Assembly (NCBI GenBank): GCA_036273735.1
Contig: DASUHA010000071.1
Span: 1 to 64,000, forward strand
Source: 13-2-20CM-66-19 sp036273735
Lineage (GTDB): Bacteria > Pseudomonadota > Gammaproteobacteria > Steroidobacterales > Steroidobacteraceae
Direction: 5' to 3'
Length of the DNA stretch: 64,000 nucleotides
The number at the start of each line of letters is the position of its first letter. Within the stretch, counting starts at the first letter, position 1. The translations under genes were made by a program, and so were the position numbers. The notes under the pieces were generated by a model. That model did not search any database and was not told the DNA's origin. It saw nothing but the letters and a program-made list of their open reading frames with translations. Shown one piece after another: positions 8,644 through 17,207 of this stretch.

Positions 8644-9732
8644 GCCGTATTCTTGGTGATACTCTTCTCTTTAGCCGCCTGCACCCAACACACGTCCACA
8701 CAGCCACCCGAACGAGTCCTCTACCTCTACAACTGGGCCGACTACATCGGCAAAGACACGGTAAAGAACTTCGAAGCCCAAACCGGCATCCGTGTCGTCT
8801 ACGACACCTACGACTCGGATGAGGGCCTGGAAGCGAAGCTCCTCGCAGGCGACTCGGGCTACGACGCCGTCACCACCTCATCGGACTTCTTCGCCCGCCA
8901 GATCCAGGCCGGCGTCTACCAGCCGCTGGACCGCACCAAGCTCACCCACTGGCATAACCTGGATCCCCACGTGCTCGCCCTGGTGGCCTGGGCAGACCCG
9001 GGCAACCGCTACGCCGTCCCCTACATGCGCCACGTGAACGGCTTCGCCTACAACGTCGATGCCATCCGTGCCCGCATGCCCGATGCTCCCGTCGACAGCC
9101 TCGACATGATCTTCAACCCCAAGGTGATCTCGCATTTCGCGAGCTGCGGCGTGTCCTTCCTCGACTCGGCCGAGGACGTGCTGCAACTGGCGCTCAACTA
9201 TCTGCACATCGACCCGAACACCACCCGGCCCGAGGACTACCTGAAAGCGCAGAAGCTGCTCCTTGCCGTGCGTCCATACATCCGCGCGTTCGACTCGGAG
9301 GAGTACATGAACGGACTCATCAATGGAGACTTCTGCATCTCCATGTCATGGTCCGGGGACTATGCCGTGGCGGAAGGGCGGGCTCGCGCCGCGGGGCGCC
9401 GTGTCGATCTTGCCTTCACGGTGCCGCGGGAGGGCGCCGGGCTCTCGTTCGACGCCTGGCTGATTCCGGCGGACGCGCCGCACCCGCAGGCGGCGCTCGA
9501 GTGGCTGAATTACCTCATGGAGCCCAAGGTCATTGCCGCCGTCACCAACCAGATCGACTACGGCAACGACAATCTTGCGGCCGCGCAGTTCGTCGACCCG
9601 CAGATCCTCCACAACTCCGCCATCTATCCCACACCGCAGGTGGAGGCGAGGCTCTATGGCTCGAAGGAAGTATCGGCGCAGCTCGAGCGGCTGCGCACGC
9701 GCGTCTGGATGAAGGTCAAGACTGGGATCTGA
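8575..9732 (+). CDS. Polyamine-type ABC transporter substrate-binding lipoprotein (PotF/PotD family)
   Basis: Periplasmic solute-binding protein. A lipobox SLAAC follows the hydrophobic stretch AVFLVILF, so the mature protein is probably lipid-anchored. The mature part starts LYLYNWADYIGKDT, the hallmark of PotD/PotF proteins, and continues with DAVTTSSDFFARQIQAG and PYMRHVNGFAYN. The start is unclear: ATG 8575 and ATG 8509 both precede a signal peptide whose basic n-region is encoded by the right half of a palindromic element, and TTG 8653 or GTG 8656 would leave no n-region. I use 8575 (385 residues). The 3' end overlaps the convergent permease by 17 bases. Confidence 0.8.
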   Translation: MFFRQPTRTYLRRPGKYFSTRAPAVFLVILFSLAACTQHTSTQPPERVLYLYNWADYIGKDTVKNFEAQTGIRVVYDTYDSDEGLEAKLLAGDSGYDAVTTSSDFFARQIQAGVYQPLDRTKLTHWHNLDPHVLALVAWADPGNRYAVPYMRHVNGFAYNVDAIRARMPDAPVDSLDMIFNPKVISHFASCGVSFLDSAEDVLQLALNYLHIDPNTTRPEDYLKAQKLLLAVRPYIRAFDSEEYMNGLINGDFCISMSWSGDYAVAEGRARAAGRRVDLAFTVPREGAGLSFDAWLIPADAPHPQAALEWLNYLMEPKVIAAVTNQIDYGNDNLAAAQFVDPQILHNSAIYPTPQVEARLYGSKEVSAQLERLRTRVWMKVKTGI

Positions 9733-10624
9733 GCACCGGCGCAGGAGGTGGCGCTCGCAGGGATGACGGCGCGGCAGCTGCGAGACCCTCGTCCGGTTGC
9801 TCTGCCATGCGCATCTCGAGCTCGCGCCTCCGGTCGCTGCGGCGCATGAGCCAACCGGCGAACACCACTACACCTCCAACGATGCCGATGATGAGACTCG
9901 CGAGCGCGTTGATATCCGGACTGACACCGAGCTTGACCTTGGAGTAGATGAGCATCGGCAGCGTCGTCGCCCCCGGGCCGGTGACGAAGCTCGAGATGAC
10001 GAGATCATCGAGTGAGAGCGTGAAGGAGAGCAGCCAGCTCGAGACGATGGCGGGCGAGATCAGCGGCAGAGTGATCTCGAGGAAGGCGCGGGTCGGACCG
10101 GCGCCGAGATCCTGTGCCGCTTCCTCGAGCGAGCGGTCTGCGCCCTGCAGGCGCGATTGCACGGTAACCGTCACGTACGCAATGCAGAACGTGGTGTGGG
10201 CGAGCACGACCGTGAGGAAGCCCCGATGCGGCCAGGAGAACGTCTGCAGCAGCGAGACGAAGAGGAGGAGCTGGGTGGTGCCCGTGATGACTTCCGGCAT
10301 GACGAGCGGCGCGGTGACCATGCCGGTGAGCAGCAGCCGGCCCGCAAACCTGGCGAAGCGCACGAGTGCGATCGCCGCCAGCGTGCCGAGAACCACCGCG
10401 GCGGTGGAAGCCGTGATCGCCACTTCGAGCGACAGCAGGGCGGCATCGAGCAGCTCGCGGTTGTGGAGGAGCTTCACGTACCAGGCGGTGGAGAGCCCTC
10501 CCCATACGCTGATCAGGGGTGAGGCGTTGAACGAGTAGCCGATGAGCACCAGGATCGGCAGGTAGAGCACCGCGAAGCCGATGCAGAGGATCGAGAGGAG
10601 AAGCGGCGGGTAGCGCTGTTCCAT
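9716..10624 (-). CDS. Polyamine-type ABC transporter permease (PotI-like)
   Basis: A 302-residue inner-membrane permease with about six transmembrane segments, starting LLLSILCIGFAVLYLPILVL. The cytoplasmic EAA loop EEAAQDLGAGPTRAFLEITL, which contacts the ATPase, is present at about residue 185. A Pro/Arg/Ser-rich cytoplasmic tail follows the last helix. It is second in a two-gene unit, starting five bases after the PotH-like gene ends, and faces the binding-protein gene. It should form a heterodimer with the PotH-like protein and work with the ATPase encoded at 19990-21135. Confidence 0.88.
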   Translation of the reverse strand: MEQRYPPLLLSILCIGFAVLYLPILVLIGYSFNASPLISVWGGLSTAWYVKLLHNRELLDAALLSLEVAITASTAAVVLGTLAAIALVRFARFAGRLLLTGMVTAPLVMPEVITGTTQLLLFVSLLQTFSWPHRGFLTVVLAHTTFCIAYVTVTVQSRLQGADRSLEEAAQDLGAGPTRAFLEITLPLISPAIVSSWLLSFTLSLDDLVISSFVTGPGATTLPMLIYSKVKLGVSPDINALASLIIGIVGGVVVFAGWLMRRSDRRRELEMRMAEQPDEGLAAAAPSSLRAPPPAPVLRSQS

Positions 10625-10629
10625 GGCCC

Positions 10630-11532
10630 TCAGGTCTCGAGCTGCCGCCCGCTCACGTGCTGGTAGATCGCAATCGGACCCACGAGCAGCACCAGGAAAG
10701 CGATCGCCACCGCCGCGGCGACCGGCCAGTCGTGGTTGCCGAAGAACTCATCCCACAGCACGCGGCCGATCATGAGGTTGCCCGGGCCGCCGAGGAGCGA
10801 GGGGATGACGAACTCGCCCACCGCCGGGATGAACACCAGCAAAGACCCGGCAATCACCCCGGGCATGGAAAGCGGCAGGGTGATCTCGAGGAACGCCCGC
10901 CAGGGAGGGCTGCCGAGATCGGCCGCGGCCTCGAGCAGACCCCGGTCGAGCTTCTCCAGAGTGGCGAAGAGCGGCAACACCATGAAGGGCAGGTACGAGT
11001 AGATGATGCCGACGTAGATCGCCAGGTTGGTCCGCATGATGAGCAGCGGATGCAAGATGAGCCCGAGCCGCAGCAACACGGTGTTGAGCAAGCCATCGTT
11101 GTCGATGATGGCCTCGAGGGCATACACACGCAGGAGGAAGGACGTCCAGAAGGGCAGGATGACGACGAGCAGCAGAATATTCTGGGCCGTGCGTGGGGCC
11201 CGCGCGATCGCGTACGCCATCGGGTAGCCGAGCAGCAGACAGATCAGGGTTGAGAGGAAGGCGGTGCGCAGCGAGAAGAGGTAGGCCAGTCCGTAGAGCT
11301 CATCGGTGAAGAGATAGCGAAAGCTCGAGAGGCTCAAACTGAGTCGCAGGTGATGGTCCGGGGTGCGCGTGAGGATGTCCGTGAACGGCGGGATCCGGAT
11401 CACCGACTCCGCGAAGCTGATCTTCAGGGTGAAGAAGAACGGCACCAGGAAGAAGACCAGCAGGAAGAGGAGCGGCGGCAGGATGATGAGCCAGCGCCAC
11501 GCAGTTCCGGCCTTGAGGGTAGTCGTGCTAAT
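10630..11532 (-). CDS. Polyamine-type ABC transporter permease (PotH-like), probable AUU start
   Basis: A PotH-type permease with EAA loop EAAADLGSPPWRAFLEITL and about six membrane helices. The reading frame opens at a TGA at 11566-11568 and has no ATG, GTG or TTG until GTG 11445. Starting at 11445 would remove the first membrane helix (WRWLIILPPLLFLLVFFLVP) that the family needs. The ATT at 11532 is five bases after a strong Shine-Dalgarno AAGGGGG, gives 300 residues with a complete first helix, and is my chosen start. A frameshift, sequencing error or CTG start is the alternative. It leads the permease operon and is divergent from the TetR fusion gene. Confidence 0.75.
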   Translation of the reverse strand: MSTTTLKAGTAWRWLIILPPLLFLLVFFLVPFFFTLKISFAESVIRIPPFTDILTRTPDHHLRLSLSLSSFRYLFTDELYGLAYLFSLRTAFLSTLICLLLGYPMAYAIARAPRTAQNILLLVVILPFWTSFLLRVYALEAIIDNDGLLNTVLLRLGLILHPLLIMRTNLAIYVGIIYSYLPFMVLPLFATLEKLDRGLLEAAADLGSPPWRAFLEITLPLSMPGVIAGSLLVFIPAVGEFVIPSLLGGPGNLMIGRVLWDEFFGNHDWPVAAAVAIAFLVLLVGPIAIYQHVSGRQLET

Positions 11533-11537
11533 CGTCG

Positions 11538-11544
11538 CCCCCTT
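11538..11544 (-). promoter_or_regulatory. Ribosome binding site supporting the AUU start of potH-like gene
   Basis: On the minus strand AAGGGGG precedes ATT (11532-11530) by five bases. It pairs with the 16S anti-Shine-Dalgarno over seven bases with one G-U wobble. No ATG, GTG or TTG in this frame is placed to use it. Confidence 0.6.
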
Positions 11545-11573
11545 TGGCGATTCTGCAGGATAGACTCAGCATT

Positions 11574-12953
11574 GTGTCAACCCAACGTAAATCCGCCGCC
11601 GCCGGGACCGAGCCGGGCGGCAGCCGTGCGCGCGGCTCCCGGCAGCGACAGCGGCTGATCGATGCCTGCATCGCGGCTCTGCACCTCTACGGGCCCTCGC
11701 GCACGACCGTCGAGAAGGTGGTTGCGATCGCCGACCTCTCGCCGGGCATCGTACGCTTCTACTTCGATTCCAAGGACGCCATGCTGGTGGCCTCCCTCGG
11801 GTACCTGGCGGCGGAGTTCGACGAGCGGGTGCTGCAGCCGGTGGCGCGCCTGAGGGATTCGCCGGTGCGCGCGCTCGAGCTCCTCGTGGATCTTTATCTC
11901 GATCCGCAGCTCGCGAGCACCCGCAAGATCTCGGTGTGGTACTCGTTCTGGGGCGAGGCGAGCTCCCGTCAGGAATACCTCGACATCTGCGGCAAGAACG
12001 ACGAGGACTTTGCGACACTGGTGCGCCAGCTCATGGAGCGAATGATCACCGAGACCGGCGCGCGGCACCTCGATGCCGACGGCATCGCGCTCGGCCTCAT
12101 CGGCGTGCTCGAGGTGCTGTGGCAGGGGTTTGCCTTCCAGAGCGAAGAGAGCATCGATCGCGCGGCCGCGCGCGAGCGCTCGCTCGCGTATCTGCGCTCG
12201 GTGTTCCCGGGTAGATTCGGCTCGGGTACGCCAGCGGTCGCGCGGGAGATGCTGCCGCCGTGGGCATACGCGAGCGGACCTCTTCTCGCGCTCGAGCGCG
12301 AGCGTCTCCTGCGGCCGGCCTGGCAGGTCGTAGGCTACACGTTGCCGGCGCAGCGTAAGCGGCGGGCGACCGGCGGGGGCCAGTACGTCGTCCACGATCT
12401 GACGCATGTACTCGAGGGCGCTGCTCCCGGCGACCTGACTTCGCTCGAGATGACGCAAGAGGGTCCGTTCGTACTGGCTCGCGCCCGCCGGCCTGGCGGC
12501 GAGGCGCCTGCAGGCTGGCCGACCGAGTGGCCCGAGCTGCAGCCCGGACGGGTGGAGGAAGTGACCGTAGCGGCCAACTGGAAGGTCGTGGTCGAGCAAT
12601 GGCTCGAGAGTGATTCGCCGCGGCGGTATTTTCTCACTCCCAATCAACTGCTCGACCTCGGCGCGGGCGGTGCCCAGATTCTACGGGTCGTGCCCGAGGC
12701 GCCGGACCGCTCGCGCCTGATTCGCTTCGAGCTGCGGCCCGCGCGCGGTGCAGGCCGACAGGGGGCATCCGGCCGCCGCGGCGCGAGCCCGCCGCTCAGC
12801 CGACAGATTGCTCTGGCGGAGACGTCCCCGAAAGCGCTCGAGGCGTCGTCGTCGCAGGCGGACGGCCCCATACCGGCCGCGCTGGCGGAATTCAGACGCG
12901 CGATTGCCAAGCTGCTGCCACTTCTTGCGCAGACGAGCGACGCGCCGCCTTAG
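11574..12953 (+). CDS. TetR-family regulator fused to a degenerate Rieske-oxygenase domain
   Basis: Residues about 20-215 are a BetI-like TetR repressor: a helix-turn-helix (SRTTVEKVVAIADLSPG, then VRFYFDSKDAML) and an all-helical ligand domain. After a short linker the chain resembles the alpha subunit encoded by the facing gene. LPPWAY and LERERLLRPAWQVV (from 12252) match its LPAWAY and LEIDRLLAPSWQIV; NWKVVVEQWLES (from about 12573) matches DWKIAMDNYLES; VVPEAPDRSRLIRFELRP matches its VLPRGPGQCTIRGGSFARP. The Cys/His cluster ligands and the His-X4-His iron ligands are missing, so this half cannot be an oxygenase. GTG 11574 is preferred over TTG 11544, but neither has a good Shine-Dalgarno. 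A ligand-sensing role is inference. Confidence 0.75.
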   Translation: MSTQRKSAAAGTEPGGSRARGSRQRQRLIDACIAALHLYGPSRTTVEKVVAIADLSPGIVRFYFDSKDAMLVASLGYLAAEFDERVLQPVARLRDSPVRALELLVDLYLDPQLASTRKISVWYSFWGEASSRQEYLDICGKNDEDFATLVRQLMERMITETGARHLDADGIALGLIGVLEVLWQGFAFQSEESIDRAAARERSLAYLRSVFPGRFGSGTPAVAREMLPPWAYASGPLLALERERLLRPAWQVVGYTLPAQRKRRATGGGQYVVHDLTHVLEGAAPGDLTSLEMTQEGPFVLARARRPGGEAPAGWPTEWPELQPGRVEEVTVAANWKVVVEQWLESDSPRRYFLTPNQLLDLGAGGAQILRVVPEAPDRSRLIRFELRPARGAGRQGASGRRGASPPLSRQIALAETSPKALEASSSQADGPIPAALAEFRRAIAKLLPLLAQTSDAPP

Positions 12954-14113
12954 GCGAACAGCGCGGGCGCATGCGGCTCGCGCGCCTCCGGGATGCGACT
13001 CCGCAGCAGATCGTGGAACTGGAGCATGCAGCTCTCGAGCCGCGACAATGGCCCCGGCTCATAGGAGCGCGAGCCGAGCCCGCGCTGCACCCGCGTGCAG
13101 AGGAACTCGTCCTCCCGCTGGACCTGCCGGTTGATGCGGGCGCCGAGATAACGCAGCACCCGCATCTCGCGCCGCGAGTCCGGACGTGCGAAGGAGCCCC
13201 CGCGGATGGTGCACTGGCCGGGACCGCGCGGCAGCACCTGGAAGAAATCCATCTGCTCGGGAAAGATATCGATGCCAATGTTGGGCAGCATGCTGTAGAA
13301 GCTCCAGCGCCGCCGCTGCTCCTCGGCAATATTCACGGCCGTCGGTACCACGAGGCTCTGATAGAACCGCTCGCTCCAGCGGCTCGAGGGCTGCTCGCGC
13401 AGGCGGCTGATGCCGCGCGCCACGCCGCTCGGCAGGAGCACCTGATCTTCGTAGTCGGGCGTGAACATGCGAAAGAGTCCCGGATGGCCGATGGGCACGT
13501 GATACGACTCCAGGTAGTTGTCCATCGCAATCTTCCAGTCGCAATCCCAGTGCTCGATGTACATAGGTCCCAGGGGCTGCATGCACGCGAGGCCATGCGG
13601 CGCCAGCTCCTGCGCGAGCTCGCCCCAAACTTCCTCCACCGGCGGGGGATCGCCCGCGAGGCAGACGAACACGAAGCCGAACGTCACCTGCGAGCGCACG
13701 GGCTTCAGGCCCCACTGCGAGCGCTCGAGGCCGGGGAAGCTGTCGCGCTCGGTGACGGCCCGCAGCTCACCGCTCAATCGGTATGACCAGCCGTGATAGG
13801 GGCAGGTGATCGCGCCGGGACAATGCCCGGAGCCCTCGAGAATCCGCGCGCCGCGGTGGCGGCATACGTTGTGAAATGCACGGATCTCGCCCTGTGCGTC
13901 GCGCAGCGCCAGCACGCCGTTCGTGCCCAGATCGAAAGTCACGAAATCGCCGGGCTGCGGGATGGAATTGACATGACAGACGATCTGCCAGCTCGGCGCG
14001 AGCAGGCGGTCGATCTCGAGGCGCGTCATCTCGGCGTGGCGGTAAGCCCAGGCGGGTAGGGCGCGTGGGAGCGTCGGCGGCGCGACGGATCGGGCGGCTG
14101 CAGATGGGGTCAT
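12950..14113 (-). CDS. Rieske non-heme iron oxygenase, alpha subunit (quaternary-amine monooxygenase type)
   Basis: A 387-residue ring-hydroxylating-type oxygenase. The Rieske [2Fe-2S] ligands are Cys84/His86 (CRHRGARI) and Cys104/His107 (CPYHGWSY). The catalytic iron site includes His205 and His210 in DNYLESYHVPIGH, with an acidic third ligand near residues 282-289. The architecture is that of GbcA, CntA and stachydrine demethylase enzymes, which attack N-methyl ammonium compounds. No reductase gene is in the window, so electrons must come from elsewhere. It is convergent with the TetR/pseudo-Rieske gene (stops interlock in TTAG) and divergent from the aminotransferase operon. Substrate not determined. 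Confidence 0.88.
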   Translation of the reverse strand: MTPSAAARSVAPPTLPRALPAWAYRHAEMTRLEIDRLLAPSWQIVCHVNSIPQPGDFVTFDLGTNGVLALRDAQGEIRAFHNVCRHRGARILEGSGHCPGAITCPYHGWSYRLSGELRAVTERDSFPGLERSQWGLKPVRSQVTFGFVFVCLAGDPPPVEEVWGELAQELAPHGLACMQPLGPMYIEHWDCDWKIAMDNYLESYHVPIGHPGLFRMFTPDYEDQVLLPSGVARGISRLREQPSSRWSERFYQSLVVPTAVNIAEEQRRRWSFYSMLPNIGIDIFPEQMDFFQVLPRGPGQCTIRGGSFARPDSRREMRVLRYLGARINRQVQREDEFLCTRVQRGLGSRSYEPGPLSRLESCMLQFHDLLRSRIPEAREPHAPALFA

Positions 14114-14133
14114 GGGCGGCTCTCGAGGCAGAT

Positions 14134-14161
14134 TCTATATAGTCATTCAATTCTACCGCAA
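14134..14161 (-). promoter_or_regulatory. Predicted promoter of the Rieske oxygenase gene
   Basis: On the minus strand TTGCGG (14161-14156) is followed after 16 bases by TATAGA (14139-14134), just upstream of the ATG at 14113. The spacer carries the GAATT and ATGACTATATAG blocks that recur upstream of mttB1. Confidence 0.5.
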
Positions 14162-14166
14162 AAATT

Positions 14167-14180
14167 TATATGAACATATA
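14167..14180. promoter_or_regulatory. Palindromic operator TATATG-AA-CATATA
   Basis: A perfect 6+2+6 palindrome overlaps the -35 element of the aminotransferase operon by two bases. A near copy (TATATA-GT-CATATA) sits at the same place upstream of TonB receptor 1, at 26891-26904. This position suits an operator or class II activator site. Confidence 0.6.
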
Positions 14181-14207
14181 GACTCGTGCCCTGGCGGGTG
14201 CTACCTT
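14179..14207 (+). promoter_or_regulatory. Predicted sigma-70 promoter of the aminotransferase operon
   Basis: TAGACT (14179-14184), a 17-base spacer ending TGC (extended -10), and TACCTT (14202-14207). The arrangement is the same as at 26903-26931. AGGAGAGGGT lies directly before the ATG at 14251. Confidence 0.5.
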
Positions 14208-14250
14208 GCGGCCAAGACCAGACGCTTTCATCGCAAGCGCAGGAGAGGGT

Positions 14251-15579
14251 ATGCCCCGAGTACTCGCCAAGAGCCAAGCTCACTACCGCCGGGCACTCAC
14301 CCGGCTGCCGCTGGGAGTCGCCTCGAATTTCCGCTTCTGGGGCGAGGAGCGCACGATTTACGTGAAGTACGGACGGGGCGGCCGGATCGTCGATCTCGAC
14401 GACAACGAATACATCGACTATCGCTTAGGCTACGGACCGGCGATCCTCGGGCATGCCGATCCTAGAGTGGACGACGCTGCCCGCGAGGGCATCAAGATCG
14501 GTGGGGTGTTCGCGCTCGCGACGGAGCGCGAGTACTACGTCGCACAGCGCATCTCGAAGATGGTCCCCGCGGCGGAGCTCGTGCGCTTTTCCAACTCCGG
14601 CACCGAGGCGGTCATGGCGGCGCTGCGTCTCGCCCGCGCCTACACCGGCAGGGACAACTACGTCATCCTGGAGGGCAGCTACCACGGCCTCTTCGATGCC
14701 GCCATGTGGTACACGCCCATGGACAAGTGGACGCAGGTCGGCGACCCGGTGGTCTATCCCTACAGTGAGGGAATTCCGCTGACGACGCGCAGCTTCGCGC
14801 ATTTCGTCCAGGCCAATGATGCCAACCAGCTCGAGGACGTGCTGAAGCGCCATGCGGACAAGCTTGCGTGTTTGCTCATCGAGCCCATCATGGGCAACTG
14901 CCTGGGGATTGCGGCCGATACCGCCTACATCCGCGCCGCCCGCGAGCTTTGCGACCGATACGGCGTGCTCCTCGTCATCGACGAGGTAAAGACGGGATTT
15001 CGGGTCGCGCGTGGCGGCGCGCAGCAACTCTACGGGGTCAAGGCGGATCTCTGCACTTTCGCCAAAGCCATGGGAAATGGCTATCCGATCTCCGTGCTCG
15101 CAGGCCGCGAGGAGATCATGCGCAAGATTGGACGCGGGGTCGCGCACGGCGGCACTTACACCGCGCACTCTGTGTCGTTGGCCGCGGCGGAGCAGACGCT
15201 GCAGATACTCGATGAAACCGACGCGCTCGACAGAATTGCCGCATATGGCACGGCGCTGCGCCAGGGGATGAGCGCCATCCTGAAGGCGCGCGGCATCGCC
15301 CATAGCTTCGTCGGCCATCCGTCGATGAGCGGCCTCTACTTCGCACACGAGCCGCCGCGAACCTACCGCGACTGGAAGGGCAGCGATTACACGTTCTATG
15401 ACGCCGCGGCGAAGGTTCTGCACGATGAGGGCGTGCTCTGCGAGCCCGATTCACGCGAGCCGTGGTTCGTCTGCGCGGCGCATGACGACGCCTGTTTGAA
15501 AGAGACCCTCGCGGGCTTCGAGGTGGCGATCGAGAAGACCTTGACTTCGCTCGGCGGGCGGCGCCAGGCTGGGGGGTGA
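14251..15579 (+). CDS. Class III aminotransferase, glutamate-1-semialdehyde aminotransferase-like
   Basis: A 442-residue PLP enzyme of fold type I. LPLGVASNFRFWG near the N-terminus, RFSNSGTEAVMAALRLAR (cofactor phosphate site), LLVIDEVKTGFR, and the Schiff-base Lys272 in CTFAKAMGNGYP place it in the GSA aminomutase/aminotransferase branch. ATG 14251 has the Shine-Dalgarno AGGAGAGGG; an earlier in-frame ATG at 14206 does not. It leads an operon with two PYROXD2-like flavoproteins, a GcvT-like protein and a transporter ATPase, so it more likely acts on an imported omega-amino compound than in tetrapyrrole synthesis. Substrate unknown. Confidence 0.85.
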   Translation: MPRVLAKSQAHYRRALTRLPLGVASNFRFWGEERTIYVKYGRGGRIVDLDDNEYIDYRLGYGPAILGHADPRVDDAAREGIKIGGVFALATEREYYVAQRISKMVPAAELVRFSNSGTEAVMAALRLARAYTGRDNYVILEGSYHGLFDAAMWYTPMDKWTQVGDPVVYPYSEGIPLTTRSFAHFVQANDANQLEDVLKRHADKLACLLIEPIMGNCLGIAADTAYIRAARELCDRYGVLLVIDEVKTGFRVARGGAQQLYGVKADLCTFAKAMGNGYPISVLAGREEIMRKIGRGVAHGGTYTAHSVSLAAAEQTLQILDETDALDRIAAYGTALRQGMSAILKARGIAHSFVGHPSMSGLYFAHEPPRTYRDWKGSDYTFYDAAAKVLHDEGVLCEPDSREPWFVCAAHDDACLKETLAGFEVAIEKTLTSLGGRRQAGG

Positions 15580-15581
15580 GC

Positions 15582-17207
15582 ATGTTCCGGGCCTCGAAGC
15601 GCGCCGGCAGAGGCCAGGACGGGCGCGGCCGGCCGGATGCGATCGTGGTCGGTGCCGGGCACAACGGCCTCGTGGCGGCGTGCTTCCTCGCACGCGCGGG
15701 CCTCGAAGTGCAGGTGCTGGAGCGCAACGCCTACATCGGCGGGGCTGCGGTGAGCCGGCGGCTCTACGACGGCTTCACGTATTCCAACTGCTCGTATGTC
15801 TGCAGCCTCTTACGCACGGAGATCATCCGCGCGCTCGACCTGCCGGCTCACGGCCTGCAGATCATTCCGTACGAGGGCGGCTGCACTCTCATGCGCAACG
15901 GCGGGCACCTCGCGCTCTACGACAACCACGATGCGCTGCGGCGCGAGATTGCCCGGCACTCGCAACGCGATGCGGAAGCCTACGACCGGTTCGCCCGCGA
16001 CATGCTGCGGCACTGCAGGTTCATCAAGCCGCTGCTCTTGCGCGCGCCTCCCGATCCGACTTCCTTCAAACCCGCCGATCTGCGCGAGCTGCTCTATCTC
16101 GGGCGGCATTTCGGCGGCCTCGGGGAGGCGCAGATGTACGAGACGCTGCGGTTCTGGATGCTCTCCTGCGCCGATATGCTCGATGAGTATTTCGAGAGCG
16201 AGATCGTCAAAGGGCACCTCGCCGGCAGCTCAATCATCGGCACGGCGCTCGGCCCACGCTCACCGGGCTCGGCTTATGTGCTCCTGCACCACTATATGGG
16301 CAGCATCGACGGCACGGTGGGGGCCTGGGGATTCGCGCGCGGCGGAATGGGCGCGATCACGCAGGCGCTCGCTGCGGCCCTCATGGCCAGCGGCGGCTCG
16401 ATCCGTTGCGATGCGCCGGTCGAGCGGATCCTCACCCGCAACGGCCGCGCGATGGGGGTCGTGCTCGAGGGCGGGGAGGAGATCCCGGCGAAGCTCGTCG
16501 TATCCAACATGGACGTGCGGCGGACGTTCCTCAAGGCCGTCGATCCGGCAGAGCTGCCGGAGGAATTCGTGCGCCGCGTACGGCAGTTCAAGATCCGCGG
16601 CTCCTCGGGCAAGCTCAACATCGCGCTCGATGGGCTGCCACGCTTCCCGGCGATCCCGGCCGGCTCGCCCTGCATGCGCGGCGATCTGCACGTGACCGAC
16701 TCCATCGAGATGCTGGAACGCGCCTATGACGACTGGAAGGAAGGCCGCTGGTCGCAGCGCCCGTATCTCGACATCCTGATCCCGACACAGATCGACCCGA
16801 CCATGGCACCGGTCGGTAAGCACTACATGTCAGTGTTCGTGCAATACTGTCCCTGCGCACTGGCCGACGGCCCCTGGACGGATGAGAAACGTGCGAGCTT
16901 CGGGCGCACGGTGATCGATTCCATCGCCGAGCACAGCCCGGGCTTTCGCGACCTCATCCTGCACGCGGAGATCCGCACGCCCGCCGACATCGAGCGGGAG
17001 GTGGGCCTCACCGAAGGCAACATCTTCCAGGGCGAGCTGACTTTCGACCAGCTCCTCTTCAACCGCCCGATTCCGGGATATGCGCAGTATCGGTCTCCGA
17101 TCAGAGGCCTCTACCTGTGCGGCTCGAGCACTCACCCCGGCGGCGGGGTAATGGGCGCGCCCGGCGCCAACGCCGCGAGGACGATCCTGGGAGACTTGCG
17201 GCGGTGA
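15582..17207 (+). CDS. FAD-dependent oxidoreductase, PYROXD2/phytoene-desaturase type (copy 1)
   Basis: A 541-residue flavoprotein with N-terminal FAD dinucleotide fold VVGAGHNGLVAACFLARAG followed by EVQVLERNAYIGG, and the C-terminal FAD-binding motif LYLCGSSTHPGGGVMGAPG. It belongs to the amine-oxidase/phytoene-desaturase superfamily, in which many members oxidise amines or desaturate. ATG 15582 is five bases after GGGGGG; GTG 15576 in the same frame would overlap the aminotransferase stop by four bases. A paralog follows directly. The tandem pair could be subunits of one enzyme or act on successive intermediates. No substrate can be named from sequence. Confidence 0.8.
   Translation: MFRASKRAGRGQDGRGRPDAIVVGAGHNGLVAACFLARAGLEVQVLERNAYIGGAAVSRRLYDGFTYSNCSYVCSLLRTEIIRALDLPAHGLQIIPYEGGCTLMRNGGHLALYDNHDALRREIARHSQRDAEAYDRFARDMLRHCRFIKPLLLRAPPDPTSFKPADLRELLYLGRHFGGLGEAQMYETLRFWMLSCADMLDEYFESEIVKGHLAGSSIIGTALGPRSPGSAYVLLHHYMGSIDGTVGAWGFARGGMGAITQALAAALMASGGSIRCDAPVERILTRNGRAMGVVLEGGEEIPAKLVVSNMDVRRTFLKAVDPAELPEEFVRRVRQFKIRGSSGKLNIALDGLPRFPAIPAGSPCMRGDLHVTDSIEMLERAYDDWKEGRWSQRPYLDILIPTQIDPTMAPVGKHYMSVFVQYCPCALADGPWTDEKRASFGRTVIDSIAEHSPGFRDLILHAEIRTPADIEREVGLTEGNIFQGELTFDQLLFNRPIPGYAQYRSPIRGLYLCGSSTHPGGGVMGAPGANAARTILGDLRR

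Noticed and set aside
14185..14212. Sigma-54-like TGGC...TTGC upstream of the aminotransferase operon
   Set aside because: The spacing is three bases too long for -24/-12 elements. The extended -10 arrangement shared with 26903-26931 explains the sequence better.
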